Shown in pieces: positions 34,297-43,790 of a stretch of DNA of 58,371 nt. This DNA is from Akkermansia sp. (GTDB lineage: Bacteria; Verrucomicrobiota; Verrucomicrobiia; Verrucomicrobiales; Akkermansiaceae): the NCBI GenBank assembly GCA_017549485.1, contig JAFYUT010000005.1:1-58371 (forward strand), given 5' to 3'. Both the position numbers and the translations under genes were made by a program. A model generated the notes under the pieces. That model did not search any database. It was given only the letters and a program-made list of their open reading frames with translations, and was not told where the DNA came from. Each line of letters opens with the position of its first letter. The stretch's first letter is position 1.

Positions 34297-35064
34297 ATGA
34301 ACAGCAAAATTGAGGCGATACTTGCCAAAAAAGGTATAGCACCTGTTTCTGAACTGACTGCGTATGATTACCCCACTGCCCGCTTGGTAGATGAAGCCGG
34401 GGTGGATATGATTCTTGTAGGAGACTCTCTGGGCATGATGATGCTGGGATTTCCCGACACCACACACGTTACGCTGGAGCACATGTTACACCACACGGCA
34501 GCTGTGGTTCGGGCTGCTAAAAATGCTTTGGTGATTGCCGATATGCCCATTCACACCTACGAAACCCCGGAGCAAGCCCTGCAAACCGCCCGTGCGCTCA
34601 TGGCCACCGGCGCAGATGCTGTTAAACTTGAGGGTGGTGCCGCGAAAGAAGAGCATATTCGCGCCATTGTGCAGGCCGGTATTCCCGTGCAAGGTCATAT
34701 CGGACTGCTCCCGCAAAAGGTTAAAGAAGAAGGCGGCTACCGCATGCATGGCAAGACTGATGAAGAGGCCGCAGCCATGATGAGAGATATGGAGGCCGTG
34801 GTACGAGCCGGAGCTTTCTCGGTGGTGATTGAATGTACTCGCCACAGCGTAGCCGCTGAGATTACAAAAGCGTGCCCCATTGTCACCATCGGTATCGGTG
34901 CCGGCCGTGGTACCTGTGATGGTGAGGTAGCCGTATTCCACGACTTGGTGGGCGGATTCCCTTGGTTTGTGCCCGGATTTGCCAAGCCTCGCGCCGATAT
35001 TGCGGCAGACATTACACGCGCCGTCAAAGAATATATTGCTGACGTTCAAAAACCGACAGAATAA
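34297..35064 (+). CDS. panB: 3-methyl-2-oxobutanoate hydroxymethyltransferase
   Basis: 255 residues. It forms ketopantoate from ketoisovalerate and methylene-tetrahydrofolate, the first step to pantothenate. Motifs: ELTAYDYPTARLVDEAG, LVGDSLGMMMLG (metal Asp), KLEGG, GIPVQGHIGLLPQ and IGIGAG. It needs a folate cofactor, which makes its pairing with folK sensible. Last gene of the dapA operon. No clear terminator follows before the convergent lipoprotein gene. Confidence 0.96.
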   Translation: MNSKIEAILAKKGIAPVSELTAYDYPTARLVDEAGVDMILVGDSLGMMMLGFPDTTHVTLEHMLHHTAAVVRAAKNALVIADMPIHTYETPEQALQTARALMATGADAVKLEGGAAKEEHIRAIVQAGIPVQGHIGLLPQKVKEEGGYRMHGKTDEEAAAMMRDMEAVVRAGAFSVVIECTRHSVAAEITKACPIVTIGIGAGRGTCDGEVAVFHDLVGGFPWFVPGFAKPRADIAADITRAVKEYIADVQKPTE

Positions 35065-35105
35065 AAAACAAAGCGCAATCCAAGGCTCAAAGCAGCCCTA
35101 TTTTA

Positions 35106-35699
35106 TCACAGCGACCACAAGGAATGCCCCGTGGGCAAGATAAGCCAGTTCACGGGGGTCGCAATGATAGAAAGCGGAATGTCCACCACCTCAGCAACCC
35201 ATCTCAAGGGCTGCACTGCCGTGTTCAGGGTATTGCGCTGCTCGGGCAAATGAGATGTCACCATGCGTTGTCTCTCCCACTGCGGTATCTGAATCATGCG
35301 TGCAGAGGCTCCTTTCAGATTGATTTGCTCCCCCTTGTAGAGGCCTTTCACTGTATAAGGAAGCGCATCACCCTCAATTTCGGCATAATACGTTGCCGCC
35401 TTCCCCTTAGGCACGGAATGATAAAAACGGGGATACAGTTCAACCGGGCACCCACCTACCATAAAGCACTGAAACCACTTGGCACGGGCCGGTAGGTAAT
35501 ATACATTCAGCTGAATATAACGCTTACCATCTATCGCGGTATACATCATGGCTCGCGTACTTTCCTTACCGATATGAGCACAACCGGATTGAATGGGGAT
35601 TTTGCGCCCCAAATTATCCACGGCATTCCCCGTATCTACAATTGTGCAAGCACTCATAAAGAACGCTGACAGCATCAAGCCTATAACACGTTTTTTCAT
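35106..35699 (-). CDS. Lipoprotein of unknown function (YceK-like end)
   Basis: 197 residues with lipobox MSAC after a hydrophobic signal segment. The C-terminal region LRWVAEVVDIPLSIIATPV recalls YceK-type lipoproteins and the lipoprotein at 18185-18709. Middle part: FQCFMVGGCPVELYPRFYHSV with two Cys. ATG 35699 is chosen because the signal peptide begins there and TATTCT ends 6 bases upstream, as at other leaderless genes here. Confidence 0.65.
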   Translation of the reverse strand: MKKRVIGLMLSAFFMSACTIVDTGNAVDNLGRKIPIQSGCAHIGKESTRAMMYTAIDGKRYIQLNVYYLPARAKWFQCFMVGGCPVELYPRFYHSVPKGKAATYYAEIEGDALPYTVKGLYKGEQINLKGASARMIQIPQWERQRMVTSHLPEQRNTLNTAVQPLRWVAEVVDIPLSIIATPVNWLILPTGHSLWSL

Positions 35700-35770
35700 C
35701 AGTATAGAATAAGTACGAGAGCAGTTTAACATATTTTTGCAAATATGCAAATCTCAAAAGAAGTTTCATC

Positions 35771-35798
35771 TTGATTTTATCCCGCGGTATCATATACT
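35771..35798 (+). promoter_or_regulatory. Promoter of the gene at 35805, leaderless
   Basis: TTGATT (35771-35776), a 16-base spacer and TATACT (35793-35798). The -10 ends 6 bases before the ATG. Confidence 0.7.
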
Positions 35799-35804
35799 CA
35801 CGGT

Positions 35805-36164
35805 ATGAATGAGGAAAGAAACGCTCAAGGGAAAAATGCATTGGACAAGCTTGTGCTTCAAGCCACCAATCCCCTGCAACCGGGGCCTTCCACCCTCTTA
35901 CCCCTCATACGCAAGCAGCTGAAAGCAGGCGCAGATGCAAGCTGCACCGTTAACTACATGGTAGATTTATGGGAGTGGTACTTTGAGGCAGTAAAGCAAG
36001 ACTCCGCCGCATACCGACGCGCCGTAGAGAATGCCACAGCCATTATCCCCATGCTTAAAGAAGCCGGAGCCTGCATATCACCGGCAGCACTGAGCTCAGC
36101 ACGTTACAACTGCGCGCCGGCCATTCAGGAGTTGCTGCTCACCCTGCCGATAAAAGAAACATAA
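35805..36164 (+). CDS. Small cytoplasmic protein, degenerate ankyrin-like
   Basis: 119 residues without a signal peptide. LIRKQLKAGADASCTVNYMV and MLKEAGACISPAALSSARY followed by NCAPAIQELLL resemble ankyrin helices and turns, but only about two poorly conserved repeats can be made out. Function unknown. It has its own promoter and is convergent with the bactofilin gene across a shared hairpin. Confidence 0.55.
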   Translation: MNEERNAQGKNALDKLVLQATNPLQPGPSTLLPLIRKQLKAGADASCTVNYMVDLWEWYFEAVKQDSAAYRRAVENATAIIPMLKEAGACISPAALSSARYNCAPAIQELLLTLPIKET

Positions 36165-36191
36165 ATAACGGCATCTCGTTATATCAAAAAA

Positions 36192-36226
36192 GAAACGGTG
36201 TTACCGCAGAGAAGTAACACCGTTTG
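36192..36226. terminator. Terminator between convergent genes
   Basis: Stem AAACGGTGTTAC (36193-36204) with GTAACACCGTTT (36214-36225). The T-run is on the minus-strand side, so it mainly ends the pyrH-frr-bactofilin transcript. Confidence 0.75.
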
Positions 36227-36246
36227 ATAAAATAAAAGCGTATCTT

Positions 36247-36564
36247 TTAACCGATTTCGGCACGGCCGGAAAGACGGGCCCCTTCCACCATGGAAAGAAC
36301 ATTGGTGGTGATGTCGCCATTCACAACTGCGTGGTCATTGAGGTGGCAGCGGGTGCTGTCCACATTACCGTCCACGCGGCCATACACATGCACCTCACCG
36401 GCGCGGATGTTGCCCTTAATGTCGGCCAATTCACCGATAGTCACCTTGCCGGACTCGGAGAGGATTTCACCCTCAACCTTACCGTCAATGTGCATATCAT
36501 TCTGGAACGTGATGGAACCGATAATCTCGATACCCTGTGCAAGAACGTTGGTCGTGTTGCTCAT
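36247..36564 (-). CDS. Bactofilin-family polymer-forming protein
   Basis: 105 residues, DUF583/bactofilin type. The repeated beta pattern (GIEIIGSITFQNDMHIDGKV, GEILSESGKVTIGELADI, KGNIRAGEVHVYGRVDGNV) fits the right-handed beta-helix. Bactofilins polymerise into cytoskeletal patches that guide envelope growth and shape. It is a minimal bactofilin without long termini. It lies 30 bases downstream of frr and appears to be the last gene of the pyrH operon. Confidence 0.87.
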   Translation of the reverse strand: MSNTTNVLAQGIEIIGSITFQNDMHIDGKVEGEILSESGKVTIGELADIKGNIRAGEVHVYGRVDGNVDSTRCHLNDHAVVNGDITTNVLSMVEGARLSGRAEIG

Positions 36565-36594
36565 AATCTTTTGAAATGATGGGGTGTGGCGGCA

Positions 36595-37161
36595 TTAAAC
36601 CGTCATGATTTCTTTTTCCTTGGCTACAACAAGCTCGTCCACCTTCTTAACGTACTTGTCGGTAAGCTTCTGCACCTTCTCTTCAGCCTGGCGTACGCCG
36701 TCCTCCGTGAGAATATTGTCAGCCTTCAGCTTCTTGATACCGTCCATACCGGACTTACGGACACCACGGATGCGCACGCGGGTATCCTCGGAAAGGCCCT
36801 TCACATACTTGCAAAGCTCCTTACGACGCTCACCGGAAAGCTCAGGGATGGGAAGACGAACGGAGCGAGCATCAATCACGGGGTTAAGATTGAGCTTGCT
36901 CTCAGCAATAGCCTTCTTAATATCATTGAGCGTGCTGGGGTCAAACGGCTGAATGAGAATGGAGCGAGCATCCGGTGTGGAAACCACGGCAATGCTCTTC
37001 AACTTCATGCTCGTGCCGTAAGAAGCCACGAAAATGTCCATATTGTCTACGAGGGAGGGAGATGCCTTACCGGTACGAACACCGGCAAAGTCAGCCATCA
37101 TGCGCTCTACAGCCTCCTCCATAGAGGTTTCGGTTTCGAGCAGGAGTGTTTCTTCGTCCAT
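36595..37161 (-). CDS. frr: Ribosome recycling factor
   Basis: 188 residues. With EF-G it splits the post-termination ribosome. Recognisable RRF segments: FAGVRTGKASPSLVDNM, IQPFDPSTLNDIKKAI, LPIPELSGERRKELCKYV and RVRIRGVRKSG. It sits in the usual place directly downstream of pyrH. Confidence 0.96.
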   Translation of the reverse strand: MDEETLLLETETSMEEAVERMMADFAGVRTGKASPSLVDNMDIFVASYGTSMKLKSIAVVSTPDARSILIQPFDPSTLNDIKKAIAESKLNLNPVIDARSVRLPIPELSGERRKELCKYVKGLSEDTRVRIRGVRKSGMDGIKKLKADNILTEDGVRQAEEKVQKLTDKYVKKVDELVVAKEKEIMTV

Positions 37162-37191
37162 GTTTATATATAATGTTTAAGTGTTGAAAAA

Positions 37192-37923
37192 TTATTCACC
37201 GATAATGGTACCGATTTGCTCACCGAGCAGCGCGCGGGTAATGTTACCGGGCTGGTGCATATCAAACACCATAATGGGCTTGTGGTTATCCTTACACAGA
37301 GTAAAGGCGGTCTGATCCATCACCTTGAGCTCGCGGCTGATGCACTCTTCGTAAGAAATCGTATCAAAGCGTGTAGCGGTGGGGTCTTGCTTGGGGTCGG
37401 CCGTGTATACACCATCAACGGAGGTAGCCTTCATCACCACCTCGGCATTGATTTCACAGGCACGGAGAGCAGCGGCGGTATCGGTGCTGAAGAACGGATT
37501 ACCCGTACCGGCAGCAAATACCACAACCTGACCGGCACGCAAATCCTCGCGAGCAATGTTGCGCACGTAGGGTTCTGCCACGTTCTTCATTTCGATGGCG
37601 CTCATCACATGGCAAGGCACACCGGCCTCCTGCACGGCAGAGCAAATGGAAAGAGCGTTCATCACCGTAGCAAGCATACCTACGTAGTCAGCCGTGGGGC
37701 GATCCATACCACGCACGCTGGCCTTAGCACCACGCCAAATGTTACCGCCACCCACAACAATGGCTATCTGAAGATTGCCACGCATCTGAGCCTCCGCAAT
37801 TTCACGAGCAATGCGGGCTACGATTTCGGGAGAGATATTGTCTTTGCTGCCGGGGGCACGCAAGGCTTCGCCGCTCAATTTGAGCAGAATACGCTTATAT
37901 TTGGGAGATGTTGTTTCACTCAT
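37192..37923 (-). CDS. pyrH: UMP kinase
   Basis: About 243 residues. It phosphorylates UMP with ATP. Motifs: RILLKLSGEAL, IAIVVGGGNIWRG, DRPTADYVGMLATVMNAL, AAGTGNPFFSTDTAAALRA and ATSVDGVYTADPK. The Met at 37923 is preferred to the one nine codons upstream because the family starts just before the KLSGE strand. First gene of pyrH-frr-bactofilin. Confidence 0.96.
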   Translation of the reverse strand: MSETTSPKYKRILLKLSGEALRAPGSKDNISPEIVARIAREIAEAQMRGNLQIAIVVGGGNIWRGAKASVRGMDRPTADYVGMLATVMNALSICSAVQEAGVPCHVMSAIEMKNVAEPYVRNIAREDLRAGQVVVFAAGTGNPFFSTDTAAALRACEINAEVVMKATSVDGVYTADPKQDPTATRFDTISYEECISRELKVMDQTAFTLCKDNHKPIMVFDMHQPGNITRALLGEQIGTIIGE

Positions 37924-38022
37924 AAGATGTGAAAAATATTTGTTCGACACTAATCTGCCACGTTTGGCGGCAAAAAGCGAGTCTAAAATGTGCCAGTGTG
38001 AGAAAAAGAGTTACAGAAAACG

Positions 38023-39261
38023 TTAACCGAGGCTCTCCAACACCTTTTTAAGGATACTCAAGCCCTCATCCAGCACATCCTGTGGCACATTCAACGCAGG
38101 GATAAGACGCAGCGTATCCGGGCCGGCAGGGCATGCCAACAAACCGGCATTCATGCAAAGGCCATTTACGTAACCGGCGGGGGTGTTACCCTCGGGCACA
38201 TCAAAGGCACCTCGGCGCAAACCGATACCGCGCAACAGGCCCAAACCACGCACTGTTTCCACACAAGGGAGGCCCCACCCTTCAACGGTGTTCTTGATAT
38301 ATTCACCCAGCTGAGCAGCACGCTCGGTAAGGTTCTGTTCTACAATCTCCGTCACTACTGCGAGAGAGGTAGCACAGGCAATCGGCGTGCCACCGAACGT
38401 AGAGCCGTGAGACCCCGGCCCCATAATGCTCGACAACTCGGTACCCGCGGCATCAATAGCGCGGTTACTTACCCAGAAACAGCCCATGGGGAAACCACCG
38501 CCGATACCCTTGGCGCAAGATACCAAATCAGGCTCCACCTCAGGGCAAACAGCTTTCCAGCCCATTGTTGCGCCGGTACGACCGAAACCGCATTGAACCT
38601 CATCTATCATCAACAACAAATCTTTTTCTTTGCAAAGAGCCGCAACTTCGCGCAAGAACTCGGGCGTAGCGGGATTCACACCACCCTCACCCTGCACTGC
38701 CTCCAGCATGATGCCGCAGGTAATATCGCTCACCGCAGCACGCAAGGCCTCGGCATCATTGAAATCTACATACTTAAACCCTACCAGCAGGGGGTCAAAC
38801 TCAATCTGAATCTTAGTTTGACCGGTGGCAGCCATAGAGCCCAAAGTACGCCCGTGGAAACTCTTATTAAAGGTAATGACCTCATAGCGAGGGCTTCCAT
38901 CGGCCTGCGGATGTCTGTGACCGAATCGGCGAGCAACCTTAATGATACCGTCATTGGCCTCTGCACCCGAGTTACAGAAGAAGATTTTACCCGGCAGCCC
39001 AATCATTTTATCGCAAATCAAAGCAGCCAATTCTTCCTGCTGGGGAATCTGATACAAGTTAGAGCAATGCATTAACTGTGAAGCTTGGCGGCTGAGAGCC
39101 TCCACAACCTTAGCATGACAGTGCCCGAGACTACAGGTGGCGATACCGGCGCAAAAGTCCACGTAACGTCGCCCTTCCGTATCGAACAGGTATGAGCCCT
39201 CACCCTTTGCCACCGTAATCGGCGCGCGTCCATATGTCGGAAGTACGTGTTCTTGTATCAT
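38023..39261 (-). CDS. argD: Acetylornithine aminotransferase (class III)
   Basis: 412 residues. A PLP-dependent transaminase of arginine synthesis that may also serve the diaminopimelate pathway, as ArgD does in E. coli. Motifs: FCAGIATCSLGHCHAKVV, FFCNSGAEAND, SFHGRTLGSMAATGQ, IDEVQCGFGRTG (PLP Asp) and SCAKGIGGGFPMG (PLP Lys). ATG 39261 is chosen over 39270 because it sits 9 bases after a TAGAGT box. Other arg genes are not adjacent. Related class III enzymes are hard to separate by eye, so the substrate is moderately sure. Confidence 0.88.
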   Translation of the reverse strand: MIQEHVLPTYGRAPITVAKGEGSYLFDTEGRRYVDFCAGIATCSLGHCHAKVVEALSRQASQLMHCSNLYQIPQQEELAALICDKMIGLPGKIFFCNSGAEANDGIIKVARRFGHRHPQADGSPRYEVITFNKSFHGRTLGSMAATGQTKIQIEFDPLLVGFKYVDFNDAEALRAAVSDITCGIMLEAVQGEGGVNPATPEFLREVAALCKEKDLLLMIDEVQCGFGRTGATMGWKAVCPEVEPDLVSCAKGIGGGFPMGCFWVSNRAIDAAGTELSSIMGPGSHGSTFGGTPIACATSLAVVTEIVEQNLTERAAQLGEYIKNTVEGWGLPCVETVRGLGLLRGIGLRRGAFDVPEGNTPAGYVNGLCMNAGLLACPAGPDTLRLIPALNVPQDVLDEGLSILKKVLESLG

Positions 39262-39270
39262 AACACCCAC

Positions 39271-39299
39271 ACTCTACTCTCCTCATGCCTTTTTGTCAA
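39271..39299 (-). promoter_or_regulatory. Promoter of argD, nearly leaderless
   Basis: On the minus strand: a consensus TTGACA, a 17-base spacer and TAGAGT, ending 9 bases before ATG 39261. Confidence 0.65.
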
Positions 39300-39407
39300 G
39301 CTGCATTAACTTCAGTATGGCAAGAACAACAGCGCTTGATGCCCCCGCAGAATACGAATCCGAACGAAATCATGGGCCAAACTGACACAAAAAGACACGT
39401 TGCAGAC

Positions 39408-39436
39408 TGGAAGAAGCAAAAAGGAGGTAGTATAAT
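39408..39436 (+). promoter_or_regulatory. Promoter of the mcsA-clpC-hprK operon, nearly leaderless
   Basis: A perfect TATAAT (39431-39436) ends 8 bases before the GTG start at 39445. The -35 is weak (TGGAAG at 39408-39413, 17-base spacer). I see no tandem operator like the CtsR heptad repeat. Confidence 0.5.
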
Positions 39437-39444
39437 TCCTTTTC

Positions 39445-39969
39445 GTGAAGAAGTGCCAGATATGTGGTAAACGCGCGTCCATGCAACTGACGCAGATAGT
39501 GAACGGCCAAATTACGGAATTGGTTCTCTGCGAGAGCTGTGCCCGTAACAAAGGGTTGTTTGACCCGCAATCCCTTTCCTTTGCCGAGCAATTTTTCCCG
39601 GAAGAATTCAAAAAGAAGGTGGAAGACATTGTAAAAGAATTGGCAGGTGGGAGATTATTGACAGATAAAAACAACAGCTCCCCCCACAGCACCGATGCTC
39701 TGGTGAGTTGCCCGGTGTGCGACTTTACGCTGGAAACATACCGCCGCACCGGCAGATTAGGCTGCCCTGACTGTTACCACGTATTTGCACGGGAAATCGC
39801 AGAAGAAAAAGCCATTTTAACCGATGAGGAGAGCGATAACAGCGCCGCCCCGACGGAATCTCCGGCCTTGACGCTCAAAAAGCTTGAACAGCAGTTGCAA
39901 CAGGCCGTTGATAAAGAAGACTACGAAACCGCGGCAAAACTCCGCGACCGCATTCGCGAATTAAGTTAA
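39445..39969 (+). CDS. mcsA: McsA-like zinc-finger / UVR protein
   Basis: 174 residues. Four CxxC pairs (Cys4/7, 29/32, 89/92, 107/110) form two zinc-binding units, and the C-terminus (about 139-174, LEQQLQQAVDKEDYETAAKL) is a UVR domain. This is the McsA layout; in Bacillus, McsA activates the arginine kinase McsB and supports ClpC. It starts at GTG, placed by the TATAAT box 8 bases upstream. It heads a six-gene run with mcsB-like, clpC, hprK, nif3-like and rluD-type genes. The CxxC motifs are complete although the partner kinase looks inactive. Confidence 0.88.
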   Translation: MKKCQICGKRASMQLTQIVNGQITELVLCESCARNKGLFDPQSLSFAEQFFPEEFKKKVEDIVKELAGGRLLTDKNNSSPHSTDALVSCPVCDFTLETYRRTGRLGCPDCYHVFAREIAEEKAILTDEESDNSAAPTESPALTLKKLEQQLQQAVDKEDYETAAKLRDRIRELS

Positions 39970-39978
39970 ACTCCATAT

Positions 39979-41109
39979 ATGGCTAAGTCCTTTTCCTCAT
40001 TGCTCCGTAAGCTTCCGCCTTGGTTCGTCAACCCGGGTGAGGCGGGAGATGTCATCATCGGCTCAATGGCGCGCGTCGTCCGCAACTTGGAGGGCCACAG
40101 ATTCCCGGGCTGGAGTACCGATGAAGGCCGCCAAGCCGTAGCGAATTTGCTGCTGCCTCTCATCAAACAATTGCCCGGCAACAAAACAACAGCCTATTGC
40201 GCCGAAATGACGCAGCTGAACTACACCCAGCGACGCGTTTTATTGGAGCGTAAACTCATATCTCAATGCATGGCTGCACGCCAAAACGGGTGCCATATCG
40301 TACTCAATGGCAAGCAAGATATCTCTTTCATGATTAATGAGGAGGAGCACCTCGTCATGCACCTTTTTTCAGCAAAGAACGACTACGCAGCCCTGATGAA
40401 AAAGGCCGTAGATATCAGCACGCAGCTGGAAAAAGAGCTAACGTTTGCCAAAGCCGCCAACGGCGACTACCTGACCAGCCTGCCCTCAGAAACAGGCAGT
40501 GGCATACAGCTTTACACCGTCATGCAGCTGCCGGCGCTGGCTGCGGCAGACATGATACAGCAAATCAAGAGAGGGCTTGAGAAGCTCATGCTTCATCTGG
40601 CACCGTTGTACTCCAACATGGGAGATGATGCCGCCAATCTCTTTGTGGTGTACACACCGCCTATCCTGAAAGAGGGTGAGGATGACATGGCAAATCACCT
40701 GAGAGATATAACCCTGACCATAGCCGAGCGCGAACACGAGGTACGCAATAGGCTCACCCACAGTAATGCCACCACCATGCTGCTGCCGGATATGGTGGCC
40801 CGAGCCTATGGCTTGCTGAAATACGCCTACAGACTTGAATATGGCGAATTCATCAATGCCTTGGGTATGATTAGATTGGGGGTCATCTGCGGTTTCATCA
40901 TCCCCCCCGAAGATAAAAATGAAGAGGACTATCTGGGGGACGTAGCCGGCTATTACCTGCATGGGGCCCCTTACCACATGGAGTATCACGCACAAAAGAA
41001 CACCGTGATTCCCCAAGAAGTGGAGCGTACACTGCACAGTAGGGAAATCATTCGAGACACCATTCTTTCCATCGAGTTAATGCGAGAACTCCTGCAAATA
41101 ACCGAATAA
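39979..41109 (+). CDS. McsB homologue lacking kinase motifs (predicted pseudokinase)
   Basis: 376 residues, the size of McsB, which phosphorylates arginines to mark proteins for ClpCP. Family features remain: [20 protein letters not shown] at the N-terminus, [30 protein letters not shown] and [11 protein letters not shown]. The residues that matter are changed. The SSRIRLARN motif reads GSMARVVRN (Met30 for the first Arg). NEEDHIRI reads NEEEHLVM. The catalytic-Cys loop CPTNVGTGLRAS reads [12 protein letters not shown] (Leu168 for Cys, Gln177 for Arg). The RGxYGEG loop reads APLYSNMG (Ala208 for Arg). The phospho-arginine pocket motif RDxxRA reads REIIRD (355-360). Kinase activity is unlikely; a structural or adaptor role with McsA and ClpC is the simplest inference. 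Motif comparison is from memory of B. subtilis McsB. The frame is intact. Confidence 0.85.
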   Translation: MAKSFSSLLRKLPPWFVNPGEAGDVIIGSMARVVRNLEGHRFPGWSTDEGRQAVANLLLPLIKQLPGNKTTAYCAEMTQLNYTQRRVLLERKLISQCMAARQNGCHIVLNGKQDISFMINEEEHLVMHLFSAKNDYAALMKKAVDISTQLEKELTFAKAANGDYLTSLPSETGSGIQLYTVMQLPALAAADMIQQIKRGLEKLMLHLAPLYSNMGDDAANLFVVYTPPILKEGEDDMANHLRDITLTIAEREHEVRNRLTHSNATTMLLPDMVARAYGLLKYAYRLEYGEFINALGMIRLGVICGFIIPPEDKNEEDYLGDVAGYYLHGAPYHMEYHAQKNTVIPQEVERTLHSREIIRDTILSIELMRELLQITE

Positions 41110-41123
41110 CCAAATCTTTTAAC

Positions 41124-43769
41124 ATGAACAACTTTACACCGAGAGCTCAACAAGTACTCAACCTGGCCCGCAGAGAGGCAGACAGGTTCCACCACAATTA
41201 CATCGGCGCAGAGCATGTTCTGCTGGGTATGCTCAAATTAGGCCACGGCGTAGCCGTTACCGTCATGGAAAACGCCGGGATTAACGCCGCAGACCTTGTC
41301 AAAATGATAGAGGCCGCCCTGTTGCCCGGCACCGCATCGGGGGCAGAAGGCACCCTGCCATACACCCCTCGCGTTAAAAGATTACTCTCCATGGCCGGGA
41401 GCGAGGCCCGAGAGTTGAAACACACCTATGTAGGCACCGAGCACCTTTTATTGGCCATGTTGCGAGATGACGGTGGATTGGCCCGCGATGCTCTGGCCTC
41501 CACCGGGCTTACCTACAAATCTGCACGCGAAAGCATTATGCGAGAGCTGGGCCCCAATTTCAATACCGAGCCGGGAGCAGACCAGCCCACGGCCTCCCGC
41601 CCGGAAGGCCACCCGGGGCGCCCCGAGGAAGAGGAAGAAGACGCCAACGCCTTTCTGCACCAGCGCCGCCCCAGCCGCAAGCCCGAGGGCGGTGGTGACA
41701 CCCCCGCGCTCAACGCATTCGGCCGAGACTTAACGGCACGCGCCGCTGCCGGAGAGTTGGACCCCGTCATAGGCCGCCGCGCCGAAATTGAACGCGTTAT
41801 TCAAATACTGTGCCGCCGCACCAAGAACAACCCCGTATTGTTAGGAGAGGCCGGTGTAGGCAAAACCGCTATTGTGGAAGGCCTTGCGCAAATGATTGTA
41901 GCAGGAGATGTTCCCGAGTTTCTGAGAGGTAAAAAGATTATCTCTCTGGACTTAGCCCTTATGCTTGCCGGCACCAAATACCGAGGCCAATTTGAGGAGC
42001 GACTCAAGGCCATTATGGATGAGATTCAACGTGAAAAGAAAGTCATTCTCTTCATCGATGAAATGCACACCCTCATAGGCGCAGGCTCTGCAGAGGGCAC
42101 GATGGATGCCTCCAACATCATCAAACCCGCCCTTTCACGTGGCGAGATGCAGGCCATCGGTGCCACCACTCTCAACGAATACCGCAAACATATCGAAAAA
42201 GACGGTGCTTTTGAGCGCAGATTCCAACAAGTTCAGGTACGCGAGCCATCCGTAGAAGACACCATTCTGATACTCAAGGGCATAGCCCCGCGCTATGAAG
42301 AGCACCACCACGTACACTACACGGAAAAAGCCTTGGAGGCAGCAGCGCTCTTGGCCAAACGCTACCTGCACGGCAGATTCCTGCCCGATAAAGCGATTGA
42401 CGTGATAGATGAAGCCGGCTCAAGACTGTGTGTTGCACGCATGACACGCCCGCAAGAGCTCAAAGATAACGAAAAAACACGCCGAGAGCTCGAAGAACAA
42501 AAACAACAGGCCGTCAAAGAGCAAGACTTTGAAATGGCAGCCAAACTGCGAGACCGCATGGCTGACCTCAACCGAGAGCTCGAAACCGCCGTGGATGCAT
42601 GGAAAGAATCCATGAGCAACAACAGCCAAGAGGTCAATGAAGAAGACATCATGACCGTCATCTCCAAATGGACGGGCATTCCCCTGTCTCGCATGGAAGA
42701 AAAAGAGGCTGAAAAATTGCTGCGCATGGAAGAAGAGCTCAAGAGCAAAGTCATCGGACAGGATGAGGCATGCTCTGCCATCTCACGTGCTCTGCGCCGC
42801 AGCCGCGCAGACATAAAAGACCCGCGCCGTCCCATCGGCTCATTCCTCTTCATGGGCCCCACTGGTGTGGGTAAAACTTACCTTGCCCGAAACTTGGCAG
42901 AAATCATGTTCGGCACGGCAGAGGCACTCATCCAAGTAGATATGAGTGAATACATGGAGAAGCACAGCACCAGCCGCATGATTGGCTCGCCTCCCGGATA
43001 TGTCGGGCACGATGAAGGCGGCCAACTCACTGAGCAGGTGCGCCGCCGCCCCTACTCCGTCATCCTCTTCGACGAGGTGGAAAAAGCCCACCCCGATGTC
43101 ATGAATCTGCTGCTGCAAGTGCTTGAGGAAGGCAGTCTTACCGACTCCCTCGGCCGCAAGGTAAGCTTCAGCAACACTATCATCATTCTCACCTCTAATG
43201 TGGGGGCCAGTTTGGCTGCCCGCCAAGGGCGCATGGGCTTTGGAGCTATGTCTGACGAGGAAGCCGATTACGAGACCATGAAAGAACGCATCGGTGAGGC
43301 CGCAAAACAGCACTTCCGCCCCGAATTCATCAACCGTTTCGACGAGCTCATCGTCTTCCGCATGCTGGAGCGCAAAGACTTAGAGAAGATTGTGCTGCTT
43401 GAGGCCCAAAAGCTCATCAAGCGTTTGGCAGACAAGCAGATAACCCTCACCCTTTCTCCGGAGGTCGTGAGCATGCTGGTAGACAAGGGGTATGACCCGC
43501 AATACGGAGCCCGCCCGATGCGCCGAGCCATAGAGCGCTTGCTCGAAGACCCGATTGCCGAGGCTATCTTGCGCGGTGATTTGGGGGCCGGTATATGCTC
43601 CCAAGCCATCAAAGACGGTGCCACCAACCTCATTGATTTTGAAAATGTAACTCCGCAACCACAGCAGCCAGAGCCCGAAAAGAAAAAAGCGGCTCCCCGC
43701 AAAAAGAAAATGCCTGCGGCCAAGGAAACAAAACCGGCAAACAGCCGCCGCAAAAAGGCAGACAAGTAA
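41124..43769 (+). CDS. clpC: ClpC-type AAA+ unfoldase
   Basis: 881 residues. Two Clp_N repeats (about 1-145), then an acidic Pro/Glu/Arg-rich linker (about 150-190). AAA-1 has Walker A GEAGVGKT near 241 and Walker B LFIDEMH. A middle domain carries a UVR motif ([12 protein letters not shown]). AAA-2 has Walker A GPTGVGKT near 578 and Walker [13 protein letters not shown], with sensor segment [10 protein letters not shown]. It ends in a Clp C-terminal domain and an extra Lys/Ala-rich tail of about 35 residues. It should feed unfolded proteins to ClpP. Placement directly after the McsA and McsB-like genes makes them likely adaptors. The basic tail is not part of standard ClpC. Confidence 0.95.
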   Translation: MNNFTPRAQQVLNLARREADRFHHNYIGAEHVLLGMLKLGHGVAVTVMENAGINAADLVKMIEAALLPGTASGAEGTLPYTPRVKRLLSMAGSEARELKHTYVGTEHLLLAMLRDDGGLARDALASTGLTYKSARESIMRELGPNFNTEPGADQPTASRPEGHPGRPEEEEEDANAFLHQRRPSRKPEGGGDTPALNAFGRDLTARAAAGELDPVIGRRAEIERVIQILCRRTKNNPVLLGEAGVGKTAIVEGLAQMIVAGDVPEFLRGKKIISLDLALMLAGTKYRGQFEERLKAIMDEIQREKKVILFIDEMHTLIGAGSAEGTMDASNIIKPALSRGEMQAIGATTLNEYRKHIEKDGAFERRFQQVQVREPSVEDTILILKGIAPRYEEHHHVHYTEKALEAAALLAKRYLHGRFLPDKAIDVIDEAGSRLCVARMTRPQELKDNEKTRRELEEQKQQAVKEQDFEMAAKLRDRMADLNRELETAVDAWKESMSNNSQEVNEEDIMTVISKWTGIPLSRMEEKEAEKLLRMEEELKSKVIGQDEACSAISRALRRSRADIKDPRRPIGSFLFMGPTGVGKTYLARNLAEIMFGTAEALIQVDMSEYMEKHSTSRMIGSPPGYVGHDEGGQLTEQVRRRPYSVILFDEVEKAHPDVMNLLLQVLEEGSLTDSLGRKVSFSNTIIILTSNVGASLAARQGRMGFGAMSDEEADYETMKERIGEAAKQHFRPEFINRFDELIVFRMLERKDLEKIVLLEAQKLIKRLADKQITLTLSPEVVSMLVDKGYDPQYGARPMRRAIERLLEDPIAEAILRGDLGAGICSQAIKDGATNLIDFENVTPQPQQPEPEKKKAAPRKKKMPAAKETKPANSRRKKADK

Positions 43770-43790
43770 CACTTTTAGCCCCCCCGCACC

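Noticed and set aside
35065..35105. Terminator after panB
   Set aside because: The 41-base gap to the convergent lipoprotein gene is A-rich but holds no convincing stem-loop.
39271..39444. ctsR gene or CtsR operator before mcsA
   Set aside because: The gap holds promoter elements for argD and mcsA only. No CtsR-like frame or heptad direct repeat is visible.
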